From the NCBI GenBank assembly GCA_963664065.1, contig OY760942.1, positions 2,666,001-2,730,000 of the forward strand: a stretch of 64,000 nt of DNA, given 5' to 3'. Both the position numbers and the translations under genes were made by a program. A model generated the notes under the pieces. It saw nothing but the letters and a program-made list of their open reading frames with translations, did not search any database and was not told where the DNA came from. Source of the stretch: JABDJL01 sp963664065 (GTDB lineage: Bacteria; Pseudomonadota; Gammaproteobacteria; Xanthomonadales; SZUA-36). Each line of letters starts with the position of its first letter. The stretch's first letter is position 1. This document shows positions 18,122-26,861 of the stretch, piece by piece.

Positions 18122-18483
18122 ATGCATTGCCCAAAATGTTCTGCCGAAATGGAAATCGCATCTTACGACGAAATCAAAGTTGATCGCTGCACCGGTTGCA
18201 AAGGACTGTGGTTTCAGCCCGAAGAACTGGCCGCTTTACGAAACGACATATGGATGGCGGACTATATCCTTGACCAGGGGACGCCAAGGTCGGCAGGAAA
18301 TTCAACCACATCGGCGCGATTCATTGTCCACAATGTGATACCGACATGAGGCAGGAATTCGATTCAGAGCAGCCACATATCATTTATGAGAGTTGCCCGA
18401 AGGGACACGGCACTTTTCTGGATGCAGGTGAGTTCACTGACCTGGTTCACAAAACGTTCTGGGATAAATTCAAGCGGTCCTGA
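18122..18483 (+). CDS. zf-TFIIB zinc-ribbon protein, broken by a -1 frameshift
   Basis: Double zinc-ribbon protein. The first ribbon is C3-x2-C6 and C23-x2-C26, followed by 'GLWFQPEELAAL', a hallmark of this family. The frame as read ends at 18349, but adding one A near 18288-18291 restores 'DQGTPKVGRKFNHIGAIHC', then 'PQCDTDM' and 'SCPKGHGTFLDAGEFTDL', a second ribbon and the family C-terminus, ending TGA at 18481-18483 (about 120 residues). Role of the family is unknown. Transcription ends at a good hairpin right after the repaired stop, supporting the longer gene. Confidence 0.85.
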
Positions 18484-18507
18484 TCTGATCCGATCACGTT
18501 AACAAGC

Positions 18508-18538
18508 AAAACCCTGCAGATGCGGGGTTTTTGTTTAA
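18508..18538 (+). terminator. Rho-independent terminator after zinc-ribbon gene
   Basis: The inverted repeat AAAACCC...GGGGTTTT with a T-rich tail (TTTTTGTTT) starts 25 bases after the repaired stop of the zinc-ribbon gene. The symmetrical A and T tracts mean it may also end the leftward... upstream-reading acyl-transfer operon's partner strand only weakly; its main service is to the rightward gene. Confidence 0.75.
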
Positions 18539-18547
18539 TTACTTCGC

Positions 18548-19693
18548 CTATCGCCCGAGCAGCACCGGTGCCAGCTCATCCACCAATAGTTGGGCAAAAG
18601 GGAGATCTCCGGTGTAACGGCCCAGGTGGGTGGTGTCGCCATACATGTCCGGGGTGATTTCCGGTGCATCCTGCAAATTCCTGATCTTAATTCCGGTTTC
18701 TCTTTCGATGCGTTCAAGTACAACCGCCAGCCGTTGGCTGGCCTCCGGCGGGTTTACAATCCAGTCACGGTTAGCCGGTAGCAGGATTATCTCCACCTGA
18801 TTGGAAATTTGCTGAAAATTCCTGACGAACTGGATAAATGACTCGACCAGTAGTTCTTCGAACCGCAATTGAATAATGTCAGCAGTCAGGATCCGGTCCA
18901 GGGGTATGGTGCCACCTCCCTGCCAGGGCAGGTACCAGTCCGAACCGTCGTAGTCCGGGTAATCTTTTCCCAATTGGCCATCCAGCAGTTCCAGAATTTC
19001 CTCACGGCGTTCCGAAACCGCTTCGTCCTCCGGAAGTTCACTTTCCTGCGGCATTGTTTGCAGGGATTCACCAAAAAATGCAGTGATCATCTCGGCGGAA
19101 ATATCATTTCTGAAATACCTGATGGTGAATAGCCGGATTCCACGACTTAAATCATTTTTTGCAATTTCGAACAGTTCCCTGTCGGTGGCCAACATGGTAA
19201 GGAAAGAGTCAACGATGGGTTTCGCCCTGTTCCAGCGTATCTGGGTGGTCTGGAACGGGTTAAATTCAATCATTAACAATTCTATCTTCCGGTTCTCAGC
19301 ATCAAATGCTTCGACAATTCTGCGTGACAAAATTTCCTGAAAATAGGGATTCAAACCGCCAAATCCGAAATTGAAAGACTTTATCCCGACGCCCTTTTCT
19401 GCCATCCACCGGTCAAACATTCGGGGGGAAAAGCCGGCATGCGTCATGGAGGAACTAAAAAATATAGCCAGGTTCTGCTCTTCAGCCATGATGGCCGGCA
19501 AGGCTGAACGGGCCTCGACAACTCTTCCCAGGATGGTTTCAGCACTGGCATCATTGAGGTCGGTAAAAAACCGCAATATCACCAGGGCTGTAATCATGCC
19601 CGCTATGATCGTCAGCAGAATTCTGCCGAAGATTCGCCGGTTAGCGGCTTCGCTAGAACTGGAAGTAGATGAACTCACTACTGGGTTCTCCAA
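18548..19693 (-). CDS. SGNH-like protein partnered with MBOAT acyltransferase
   Basis: A 381-residue protein with an N-terminal membrane anchor (about residues 22-42) and a periplasmic SGNH-hydrolase-like domain. 'LAIFFSSSMTHAGFSP' near residue 75 is the expected nucleophile block and 'YGDTTHLGRYTG' near the C-terminus the Asp/His block. Such proteins work beside MBOAT enzymes, moving acyl groups onto polysaccharide (AlgJ/AlgX/DltD-like logic). The longest frame begins at TTG 19693, inside the repaired C-terminus of the MBOAT gene; a later start is possible. The exact polymer modified is unknown. Confidence 0.7.
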   Translation of the reverse strand: MENPVVSSSTSSSSEAANRRIFGRILLTIIAGMITALVILRFFTDLNDASAETILGRVVEARSALPAIMAEEQNLAIFFSSSMTHAGFSPRMFDRWMAEKGVGIKSFNFGFGGLNPYFQEILSRRIVEAFDAENRKIELLMIEFNPFQTTQIRWNRAKPIVDSFLTMLATDRELFEIAKNDLSRGIRLFTIRYFRNDISAEMITAFFGESLQTMPQESELPEDEAVSERREEILELLDGQLGKDYPDYDGSDWYLPWQGGGTIPLDRILTADIIQLRFEELLVESFIQFVRNFQQISNQVEIILLPANRDWIVNPPEASQRLAVVLERIERETGIKIRNLQDAPEITPDMYGDTTHLGRYTGDLPFAQLLVDELAPVLLGR

Positions 19694-21065
19694 TCATCAG
19701 ACAAATCGCCTGGCCAATGACAAGCAGGGGCCAGAACAACCAGGGTCTGTTTTCAGGTTTTTAGGCACTGTGGAGCACATAGCGGTCCATCAGATGCATC
19801 AACACAAGTCCTGCAACCGTCAGGCCAAAAATGATGCCAGCAACTTCACCAGGAGTAGGCAAGCCGCTTAGGGTATGCATATCCATAATCAGCGATAGTG
19901 CTCCATCAATACTGGTGGCCCGGAACAATACCCAGCCGATCATTACCAGGTAGAACGTGATGCCCCATTTCAGCAGTTTCGTCCACCGCGATGAGGATGC
20001 ATTGAATCCGGCCAGGGGCTTGAGGCCCGACAGGTAATGTGTACCTGTAATGATTGCGCCATGAAATGCACCCCATGCAATAAATGTCCAGGCTGCACCG
20101 TGCCAGAGGCCACCCAGGAGCATGGTGACAAAAATATTTCTCAGGCGATGGTTGTTCCGATTACCACCAAGCGGGATATAAAGATAGTCACGCAACCAGG
20201 TAGAAAGTGAAATATGCCATCGGCGCCAGAAATCCACCGGTGAAGACGCAAAATACGGCAAGCGGAAGTTCAGGGGAATCTGAAATCCTATTATCAGGGC
20301 GAGGCCAATGGCCATATCACTGTAGCCGGAAAAATCACCGTAGATTTGACCTGCAAAGGCCAACACGCCGGTCCAGGACTCAATCAGGCTGACAGACCCT
20401 TCAGAATCGAAAGCCCTGGCGGCCGGTGCTGCCAGCAAATCCGCGCCGGTCTTTTTTATCAATCCGACCGTAACCAGCAGAAAACCGTGTTTTACATTGG
20501 TCCAGCTTGGCGCTTGAATAGCGTGGAATTGCGGCAGAATCTGCCGGGCGCGAAGTATGGGGCCCGCCACCAACTGCGGGAAAAAGGATAAAGCAGCGGT
20601 GAAGTGCAGCAGGCCTTTTCTCGGCTCCATGTCTCCGCGGTACACATCAATGGTATAGCTGAGGCTTTGAAAGGTATAGAAAGATATTCCGACCGGTAAC
20701 ACCCACGACAGGGTTGGAAGTGCCGGATTATAGCCAAACAAGCCCATGAAATCGGCAACCGAAGAAAGCGCAAAATCTGCGTACTTGAACAGGGCCAGGA
20801 TACCCAGGTTCATGACGATAGATGGGCTCAACCACAACTTTTCCCTTTGTATCGTGTTAGCGGCCGCTATCGCCTGGGCAAGGAAATAATCTCCGACCGC
20901 GCTACCGACGAGCAAAGGAATAAATTTATAGTTCCATGCTCCATAGAACACCAGGCTGGCGACCAGGACAAAGTAGACTTTCGGGGTCTGGCGAAGGAAA
21001 ACAAAACCATAGAAGAATATAAAGACAACAAAGAAAAAGAAGAAGATGGGTGTGTTGAATAACAT
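19653..21065 (-). CDS. MBOAT family O-acyltransferase with in-frame TAA near the 3' end
   Basis: Multi-spanning membrane acyltransferase (AlgI/DltB-like). Conserved are the N-terminal 'FLRQTPKVYFVLVASLVFYGAW', 'VGISFYTFQSLSYTIDVYRG', 'GFQIPLNFRLPYFASSPVDF' and the active-site His region 'GGLWHGAAWTFIAWGAFHG'. The uninterrupted frame stops at TAA 19761-19763 after 434 residues. The same frame continues as 'KPENRPWLFWPLLVIGQAIC' and ends in 'GEPSSEFIYFQF', the standard family C-terminus, at TAG 19653-19655 (about 470 residues). So a substitution, real or from sequencing, has made the stop. Operon partner: the SGNH-like gene, which overlaps the restored tail. Confidence 0.88.
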
Positions 21066-21209
21066 CGCTGCTTATCTCATTTCTTATTTTTGGTTTTGCC
21101 TTCGGCTTGAGAGGGTAACCACGCTACCCTGACCTGTCATTTGACGAGCGAGAGTGGCAATAGGTTACAAATGCCTCATCAATTTGCGTCACCCTAAGGA
21201 CATACCAAA

Positions 21210-21226
21210 GGAACCTCTGATTTATT
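21210..21226 (+). repeat. Solo MITE terminus
   Basis: GGAACCTCTGATTTATT is identical to the left end of the MITE at 50807-50965. No matching right end or target duplication is visible nearby, so this is a decayed or truncated copy. Confidence 0.55.
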
Positions 21227-21275
21227 TTCTTCCCGATTCCTTTAAAATTGGGAGCAATGAACACATATCAGCGGT

Positions 21276-21499
21276 CAGGTGAATGAATTGCCGCTGCTGG
21301 CTGCAAGGTATCTTGTGATCGCGATTTGCAGATTGCCCTTTTGAAATATTCCAGGCATTTATAAAATGCAGGTTTCCAGCAAGCATCCAGGTGAATGAAT
21401 TGCCGCTGCTGGCTGCAAGGTATCTTGTGATCGCGATTTGCAGATTGCCCTTTTGAAATATTCCAGGCATTTATAAAATGCAGGTTTCCAGCAAGCATC
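21276..21499. repeat. 112-bp tandem duplication (two copies) upstream of fabA
   Basis: Two directly adjacent copies of a 112-base unit occupy 21276-21387 and 21388-21499, apparently identical base for base, and the first five bases (CAGGT) appear again at 21500. The unit ends 29 bases before the fabA ATG. Perfect identity implies a recent duplication or active maintenance. Confidence 0.95.
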
Positions 21500-21528
21500 C
21501 AGGTTTGACCCCGTGGCAGATATTTAAC

Positions 21529-22056
21529 ATGCAAATACCAGAAGACAGAAAAAGTGCATACGACGAGGCAGAGTTGAATCTTTGCGCCAGAGGTGATCTG
21601 TTTGGTCACGATGGCGGAAAATTGCCGACCGGCAACATGCTGATGATGAACCGTATCTCTGTAATCAACGATAATGGCGGAACATTTGGCAGGGGAGAGA
21701 TTCAGGCAGAGCTCGACATCAGGCCGGACCTTTGGTTTTTTGCCTGTCATTTTGTTGATGACCCGGTGATGCCGGGTTGCCTCGGCCTGGATGCTCTGTG
21801 GCAGCTGGCCGGTTTTTACCTCACCTGGGCCGGTCTAAAAGGAAAGGGCCGGGCACTCGGCGTGGGGAAAGTGCGCTTCAGCGGCCAGGTGCTGCCAAGT
21901 GACGGCCTGGTCAGCTATTCTTTAAATGTAAAACGAATCATCAGCCGAAAATTAAACCTGATCATTGCTAACGGTACAATGTCAGTAGATGGCCGGGAAA
22001 TATATTCGGCAGAGGATTTGCGTGTCGGCCTGTTCGTTTCAACCGACAACTTTTGA
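21529..22056 (+). CDS. fabA: FabA, 3-hydroxydecanoyl-ACP dehydratase/isomerase
   Basis: Cytoplasmic hot-dog-fold enzyme that dehydrates 3-hydroxydecanoyl-ACP and isomerises the product to cis-3-decenoyl-ACP, the branch point to unsaturated fatty acids. Catalytic His74 ('FACHFVDDPVMPGC') and Asp88 ('LGLDALWQLAGF') are present. With the ATG at 21529 the protein has 175 residues, matching FabA (171-172). An earlier in-frame ATG at 21478 lies within the duplicated unit and adds unrelated residues. fabB follows 10 bases later, the classic gammaproteobacterial pair. Confidence 0.95.
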   Translation: MQIPEDRKSAYDEAELNLCARGDLFGHDGGKLPTGNMLMMNRISVINDNGGTFGRGEIQAELDIRPDLWFFACHFVDDPVMPGCLGLDALWQLAGFYLTWAGLKGKGRALGVGKVRFSGQVLPSDGLVSYSLNVKRIISRKLNLIIANGTMSVDGREIYSAEDLRVGLFVSTDNF

Positions 22057-22066
22057 GGAAATAGAC

Positions 22067-23281
22067 ATGAAACGCGTAGCAGTGACCGGAATGGGTGTTG
22101 TTTCCTGCCTGGGCAATGATCCGGAATCAGTACTTGATTCCCTGCAAAACCTGAAGTCCGGCATCAGTTTCAGCGAAGCGTTCCGGGATATTGGCATGCG
22201 CAGCCACGTCAGCGGCTCCGTGGACATCGATAAAAAGGAACTGATCGGGCGCAAGGATTTGCGTTTCATGGGTGATGCCGCAGCCTACGCTTACATTGCC
22301 ATGCAGAGAGCCATTGACGATTCCGGGCTTTCCGGTGAACAGGTTTCCAACCCCCGCACTGGACTGATTGCCGGATCAGGTGGTGCATCGAGCGCCAATA
22401 TTGTCTGGGGATCAGACACTTTGAGAAACAGGGGCCTGCGCAGGGTTGGCCCCTACCAGGTGCCACGCACCATGAGCAGCACCGTTTCCGCCTGCCTGTC
22501 GACACCTTTTGGTATCAAGGGTCTTAACTATTCGATCACTTCAGCTTGCGCCACCAGCACCCATTGCATCGGTGCGGCAATGGAACAAATCCAGTTCGGC
22601 AAGCAGGACATAATTTTTGCAGGTGGCGGCGAAGAGGAAGACTGGAGCCTGGGTATGATGTTCGATGCCATGGGCGCGCTGTCCACAAAGTACAACGAAA
22701 CCCCTGAAACGGCATCCCGCGCCTACGACGGCGGCCGTGATGGCTTTGTCATCGCTGCCGGCGGCGGCATGCTGGTGCTGGAGGAGATGGAACATGCCAG
22801 GGCGCGCAGTGCCAAAATCTACGCGGAACTGATCGGCTATGGAGCCACTTCCGACGGTGACAATATGGTCGCACCTTCCGGAGAAGGTGCCGTTCGCTGC
22901 ATGCGCCAGGCGATAGCAACGATAAACGCTCCGATTGATTACATCAATACACACGGCACCAGTACGCCGGTTGGTGATATTGCCGAATTGAACGCCATTC
23001 GCGAAGTTTTCGGAGATGAAACTCCGCCGCTCAGTTCCAGCAAATCATTGTGCGGGCACTCGCTTGGTGCCGCCGGTGTGCAGGAAGCCATACATTGCCT
23101 GTTGATGCTGGAGCACAATTTCCTGGCCGGTTCTGCGAATATTGAAGATCTGGATCCGGCAGCAGAAGCGATGCCGGTTTTGACCGAAAGTAGGGACAAG
23201 TCTGATCTGAGAACAGTAATGTCCAATAATTTCGGATTCGGCGGGACCAATGCTTCGATCGTAATGCAGAAATTATCCTGA
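22067..23281 (+). CDS. fabB: FabB, 3-oxoacyl-ACP synthase I
   Basis: Condensing enzyme that elongates cis-3-decenoyl-ACP for unsaturated fatty acid synthesis, 404 residues. The catalytic triad is visible: Cys in 'SACATSTHCIG' near residue 163, His in 'NTHGTSTPVGD' and His in 'KSLCGHSLGAAG'. The C-terminal 'SNNFGFGGTNASIVM' glycine motif is complete. GAGGAA precedes the ATG. Co-transcribed with fabA. Confidence 0.96.
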   Translation: MKRVAVTGMGVVSCLGNDPESVLDSLQNLKSGISFSEAFRDIGMRSHVSGSVDIDKKELIGRKDLRFMGDAAAYAYIAMQRAIDDSGLSGEQVSNPRTGLIAGSGGASSANIVWGSDTLRNRGLRRVGPYQVPRTMSSTVSACLSTPFGIKGLNYSITSACATSTHCIGAAMEQIQFGKQDIIFAGGGEEEDWSLGMMFDAMGALSTKYNETPETASRAYDGGRDGFVIAAGGGMLVLEEMEHARARSAKIYAELIGYGATSDGDNMVAPSGEGAVRCMRQAIATINAPIDYINTHGTSTPVGDIAELNAIREVFGDETPPLSSSKSLCGHSLGAAGVQEAIHCLLMLEHNFLAGSANIEDLDPAAEAMPVLTESRDKSDLRTVMSNNFGFGGTNASIVMQKLS

Positions 23282-23395
23282 ACCCCGCTTCATCTTTAAA
23301 GTGCGAATTCGCATTTTCCCGCACTGACCACAGGAATCTACAGCATTTTTCGTGTATCCTTTTCCCCGCATTTTCTCTTGACAAGGAAGTTCGTT

Positions 23396-25543
23396 ATGAA
23401 TTTTCGCTTGAACATTTGCCTGGCCCTGGCATTGGCAGTGCTGGGTACTTCCTGCTCCAAGCCGGGGTCTGATGTGACAACCAGTGCTGAATCCCCAAGC
23501 GCTGACAGCAACCCGTTTTTCAGCGAGAGCAGCCTGTATTTCAAATACCCTGAATTCGACCGGATCAGAACCGAACACTACCTGCCGGCTTTTGAAAAAG
23601 GAATGGCGGACGAACTGGCCGAAATAGAAGCCATTGTCAACCAGGACGAGTCTGCGAACTTTGACAACACGCTGGTAGCGCTGGAAAAGTCGGGCCAGTT
23701 ACTGGACCGGGTGGAAACAGTTTTTGAAGCCATGATATTGGCTGACACCAGCGACATCCTGGACAAGATCAACAGTGATATGGCGCCAAGGCTGTCGGCC
23801 CATTCTGACAAGATCCTGCTCAATGACAAACTTTTTCAGCGAGTCCAGTTTCTTTATGACCTGCGTGACAGCATGGAACTGGATCCCGAGCCCTACCGGT
23901 TGATTGGCGAGTACTATTCCGACTTTGTCCGTGCCGGTGCACGCCTGTCCGCCGAAAACAAAGAAGTCCTGAAAGCCATGAATGCAGAATTGGCCTCCCT
24001 GGAGACTTCGTTCAGCCAGAACGTATTAAACGAGGTGAACAACTCGGCCATTGTCGTGGACACCGTCGAGGAACTTGCAGGAATGTCCGAGGATGCTATT
24101 GCGGCAGCAGCTGTTGCGGCGAGTGAACGTGAACTGGAGGACAAATATGTTATCCCGCTGCTCAATACCAGCGGGCAGCCAGTAATGTCTTCGCTTGAAG
24201 ATCGCGCACTGCGTGAGCGTATTCACAAGGCCTCGCTGGCGCGTGGCAGCAGTGGTGGCGCGTATGACAACCGCGAAGTCGTGACACGGGTTGCAAAGAT
24301 CCGGGCACAGCGGGCCGAGCTTCTTGGATATGAAAACCACGCAGCCTATGAACTGGAAAGGAGAACCGCCCGGACCACTGATACAGTGAACGAGCACCTG
24401 TCCGGCCTGGCCCCGGCAGCAGTTGCCAATGCTGAACGTGAAGCGGTGGATCTGCAGGCGATGATTGACGCCGAAGGCGGAAATTTTAGGCTGGCCTCCT
24501 GGGACTGGAATTTTTACACCGAAAAGGTCAGAAAAGAACGATACGACTTTGATGAGTCTCAGTTAAAGCCCTACCTCGAACTTGACAGTGTTTTGATTAA
24601 TGGTGTTTTCTACGCCGCAACACAGGTCTTCGGTATCAGTTTCAAGGAACGTACCGATTTACCCGTCTACCATGATGATGTACGCGTCTGGGAAATATTT
24701 GACACCGACGGCTCAACACTGGGCCTTTTCATCGGGGATTTCTATGCACGCTCATCGAAGCGCGGCGGTGCCTGGATGAACGCCTACGTAAACCAGTCAA
24801 ATCTAATGGGAACCCAACCGGTTATTGCCAATCATTCGAATATCACTAAACCACCGGACGGTGAAGCAACGCTATTGACCTGGGACGATGTGAACACCAT
24901 GTTTCACGAATTTGGTCATGCATTGCACGGCATGTTCTCAAACGTGAACTACCCTTATTTCGCCGGAACTGCGGTTCCGCGCGATTTCGTAGAGTTTCCC
25001 TCGCAAGTCAACGAAATGTGGTCTGTCTGGCCGGATATACTGGAAAACTATGCGGTTCATTACGAAACCGGCGAAGCCATGCCTGCGGAATTGCTGGACA
25101 AAGTTCTCGCTACGCAGAAATTTAACCAGGGCTTTGCCACCACCGAAAAAATCGCAGCATCTATCCTCGACCAGGCCTGGCACCAGTTGAAGCCCGAAGA
25201 AGTTCCCGACGCTGAAGGGTTGCTGGAATTCGAAGCGAAAACACTGGCCGATGCCGGTGTTGCCATGACGGCCATTCCACCGCGTTATCGCAGCACCTAC
25301 TTCTCCCATATCATGGGCGGCTACTCGGCCGGATACTACTCCTATATGTGGAGCGAGGTGCTGGATGCGGATACCGTAGAATGGTTCAAGGAAAACGGCG
25401 GCATGAGACGGGAAAATGGCGACCACTTCCGACGCACCCTGTTGTCGCGCGGTGGTGCTGAAGATGCCATGGTAATCTTCAGGGAATTTCGTGGGGCCGA
25501 ACCCAACATCCAGCCATTACTGGAACGCCGCGGCCTCAATTAG
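23396..25543 (+). CDS. M3 family metallopeptidase lipoprotein (Dcp/oligopeptidase-like)
   Basis: Envelope zinc peptidase of the M3 family, 715 residues. The lipobox VLGTSC near residue 20 marks it as a lipoprotein, unlike cytoplasmic OpdA. The active-site helix is 'TMFHEFGHALHG', and 'YFSHIMGGYSAGYYSYMWSE' near the C-terminus holds the conserved substrate-binding His/Tyr block. Sequence reads like dipeptidyl carboxypeptidase (Dcp), which removes C-terminal dipeptides. AAGGAAG precedes the ATG. Followed by a strong terminator. Confidence 0.92.
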   Translation: MNFRLNICLALALAVLGTSCSKPGSDVTTSAESPSADSNPFFSESSLYFKYPEFDRIRTEHYLPAFEKGMADELAEIEAIVNQDESANFDNTLVALEKSGQLLDRVETVFEAMILADTSDILDKINSDMAPRLSAHSDKILLNDKLFQRVQFLYDLRDSMELDPEPYRLIGEYYSDFVRAGARLSAENKEVLKAMNAELASLETSFSQNVLNEVNNSAIVVDTVEELAGMSEDAIAAAAVAASERELEDKYVIPLLNTSGQPVMSSLEDRALRERIHKASLARGSSGGAYDNREVVTRVAKIRAQRAELLGYENHAAYELERRTARTTDTVNEHLSGLAPAAVANAEREAVDLQAMIDAEGGNFRLASWDWNFYTEKVRKERYDFDESQLKPYLELDSVLINGVFYAATQVFGISFKERTDLPVYHDDVRVWEIFDTDGSTLGLFIGDFYARSSKRGGAWMNAYVNQSNLMGTQPVIANHSNITKPPDGEATLLTWDDVNTMFHEFGHALHGMFSNVNYPYFAGTAVPRDFVEFPSQVNEMWSVWPDILENYAVHYETGEAMPAELLDKVLATQKFNQGFATTEKIAASILDQAWHQLKPEEVPDAEGLLEFEAKTLADAGVAMTAIPPRYRSTYFSHIMGGYSAGYYSYMWSEVLDADTVEWFKENGGMRRENGDHFRRTLLSRGGAEDAMVIFREFRGAEPNIQPLLERRGLN

Positions 25544-25561
25544 ATTCTTTGCAGCATTGTG

Positions 25562-25598
25562 AAAAGGCCGGTTCTGATGAACCGGCCTTTTGCTTTTA
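25562..25598 (+). terminator. Rho-independent terminator after M3 peptidase gene
   Basis: AAAAGGCCGGTTC, loop TGAT, GAACCGGCCTTTT, followed by GCTTTTATT: a 13-bp perfect stem with a T-rich tail, 18 bases after the stop codon. Confidence 0.9.
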
Positions 25599-25781
25599 TT
25601 CCATTGGAATTTACGGTTTTTAGAATAACCAATCTGTCAACATACTTAATAATAACTTAATAATAATTCTTCATCTTATTGTTTTGTTTCAATATCTTAT
25701 CTAAACCGCCCATTGAATGGAATGTGTTATGCTTGTACTGTTGTAAATCAAATAAAAATTCAACCAGAGTGAGGGAGAATT

Positions 25782-26093
25782 ATGAGTGTAGTAAGTATCA
25801 TTCGTTGGGTAGCCTTGGCAGTTGCCGTCGTAGCGGCATTTGTCGCAATTCCATATAGTGCTCTTGCCATGGCCCTTCTCGGCGCCGCTTTAGGCTTCAT
25901 GGGTGTCAGCAGTGATGACCGTGTTATGTACCTGGTAGGCGCGGTTGCGTTGGCCCAGGTCGCCGGAGCCCTTGGCGCTATTCCTGAAGTCGGTGGATAC
26001 ATCACCGATATCATGACCAACTTCAGCTCCATCTGGAATGCAGGCGCTGCAGCGGTCATTCTGACCATTATCAAAGAACGGGTTATGGATTAG
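25782..26093 (+). CDS. Small hypothetical membrane protein
   Basis: A 103-residue protein dominated by three or four hydrophobic segments (for example 'WVALAVAVVAAFVAIPYSALAMALLGAALGF' around 6-36, and 'YLVGAVALAQVAGALGAI'), ending 'IIKERVMD'. No family was recognised. The ribosome site GAGTGAGGGAG is strong, the 5' region is very AT-rich, and the gene is isolated between two strong terminators, so it is an independent and perhaps highly expressed unit. Inner-membrane location is inferred from hydrophobicity only. Confidence 0.75.
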   Translation: MSVVSIIRWVALAVAVVAAFVAIPYSALAMALLGAALGFMGVSSDDRVMYLVGAVALAQVAGALGAIPEVGGYITDIMTNFSSIWNAGAAAVILTIIKERVMD

Positions 26094-26109
26094 TCAGAAA
26101 CTATATTGG

Positions 26110-26142
26110 AAAAAAAGCCCGCATGAAGCGGGCTTTTTTTCG
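26110..26142 (+). terminator. Rho-independent terminator after small membrane protein
   Basis: AAAAAAGCCCGC, loop ATGA, (A)GCGGGCTTTTTTT: GC-rich stem with A and T tracts on both sides, so it may end transcription from both strands, including the leftward gene that stops at 26180. Confidence 0.9.
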
Positions 26143-26179
26143 CACTTTCTTCAACAGCCGTTGCCTGGCGACTCAGTCT

Positions 26180-26818
26180 TCAGACCAGCGCATTCAGAAG
26201 AATCTCCAGCCTGCCGTCGGGCAATAGCCAGCCACGGCCGATTTCGAAACAATTAAATGAAGCATTCAATTCTTCATGAGAGTGCGGATAGTAGTCCAGT
26301 TGGGACTCACTCCCTGGCCGGACACAAAGTGCATCTGGGGTTCCAATGCCATATTGCTGGTTTCGAAGAGGTGTTTCAATATTTAAAACTGTAAAACCAT
26401 GCCCCCGCGTACCTTTATGAATATAGGGTCTCAGGGCGCTGCTGAAAGCACTTAACGCCGGACGATTCAAATAGTTCAGAAAGTCCCAAAACAGGCATAC
26501 ATCAATAAGGGTGCCAACTTTAAAATTCAGGAGATTCTGAAATTCCAGTTTCATCTCATTTTCGGTAAGTTCCTCTTGTTTCTCACGCACCAGCGCTTCC
26601 GAGTAGAGGTTTGTGACATGAATCCTTGATTTGAACTGGCCAAGGAACTGGATCGTTTCCGGCGTTGCCGGGCCTGCCTCAAATATCGTCAATTTCCGCT
26701 GGGGATCAAGCCGTTGAAACAGGGACGGAAACAGCCTGCTGGATTGATAGGAAACGCCGGCTTTGACCACATCATGCAAGGACGGGCCTGCCGACGGCAC
26801 TGTTGCAGTCGGGTTCAA
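26180..26818 (-). CDS. Hypothetical protein, methyltransferase-like fold
   Basis: A 212-residue soluble protein of unknown function. 'KLTIFEAGPATPETIQFLGQ' near residue 41 resembles a degenerate SAM-binding motif I, and 'LIDVCLFWDFLNYLNRPALS' resembles the acidic/post-II region, so a class I methyltransferase-like fold is plausible, though the glycine-rich loop is poor. The longest frame starts at TTG 26818, with a stop codon upstream and no good ribosome site; GTG at 26800 is an alternative. It follows the bactofilin gene by 43 bases on the same strand. Confidence 0.6.
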   Translation of the reverse strand: MNPTATVPSAGPSLHDVVKAGVSYQSSRLFPSLFQRLDPQRKLTIFEAGPATPETIQFLGQFKSRIHVTNLYSEALVREKQEELTENEMKLEFQNLLNFKVGTLIDVCLFWDFLNYLNRPALSAFSSALRPYIHKGTRGHGFTVLNIETPLRNQQYGIGTPDALCVRPGSESQLDYYPHSHEELNASFNCFEIGRGWLLPDGRLEILLNALV

Positions 26819-26861
26819 GTACGTATATCCGGGTTAATGAATTTTGGGGAGGCTTGGGATA

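Larger units (their letters stand above)
21066..21528. other. Intergenic region upstream of fabA with repeats
   Basis: About 460 bases without a gene, between the divergent MBOAT and fabA genes. It holds a lone 17-base end of the IS5-like MITE (21210-21226) and a 112-base tandem duplication (21276-21499) that directly abuts the fabA start region. No certain promoter was identified; each repeat copy carries an AT-rich 'TTGAAATATTCC...TATAAAATG' segment that could contribute promoter or operator elements. Confidence 0.6.

Noticed and set aside
21276..21499. Possible CRISPR-like repeat
   Set aside because: Two long copies directly abut without spacers; it is a tandem duplication.
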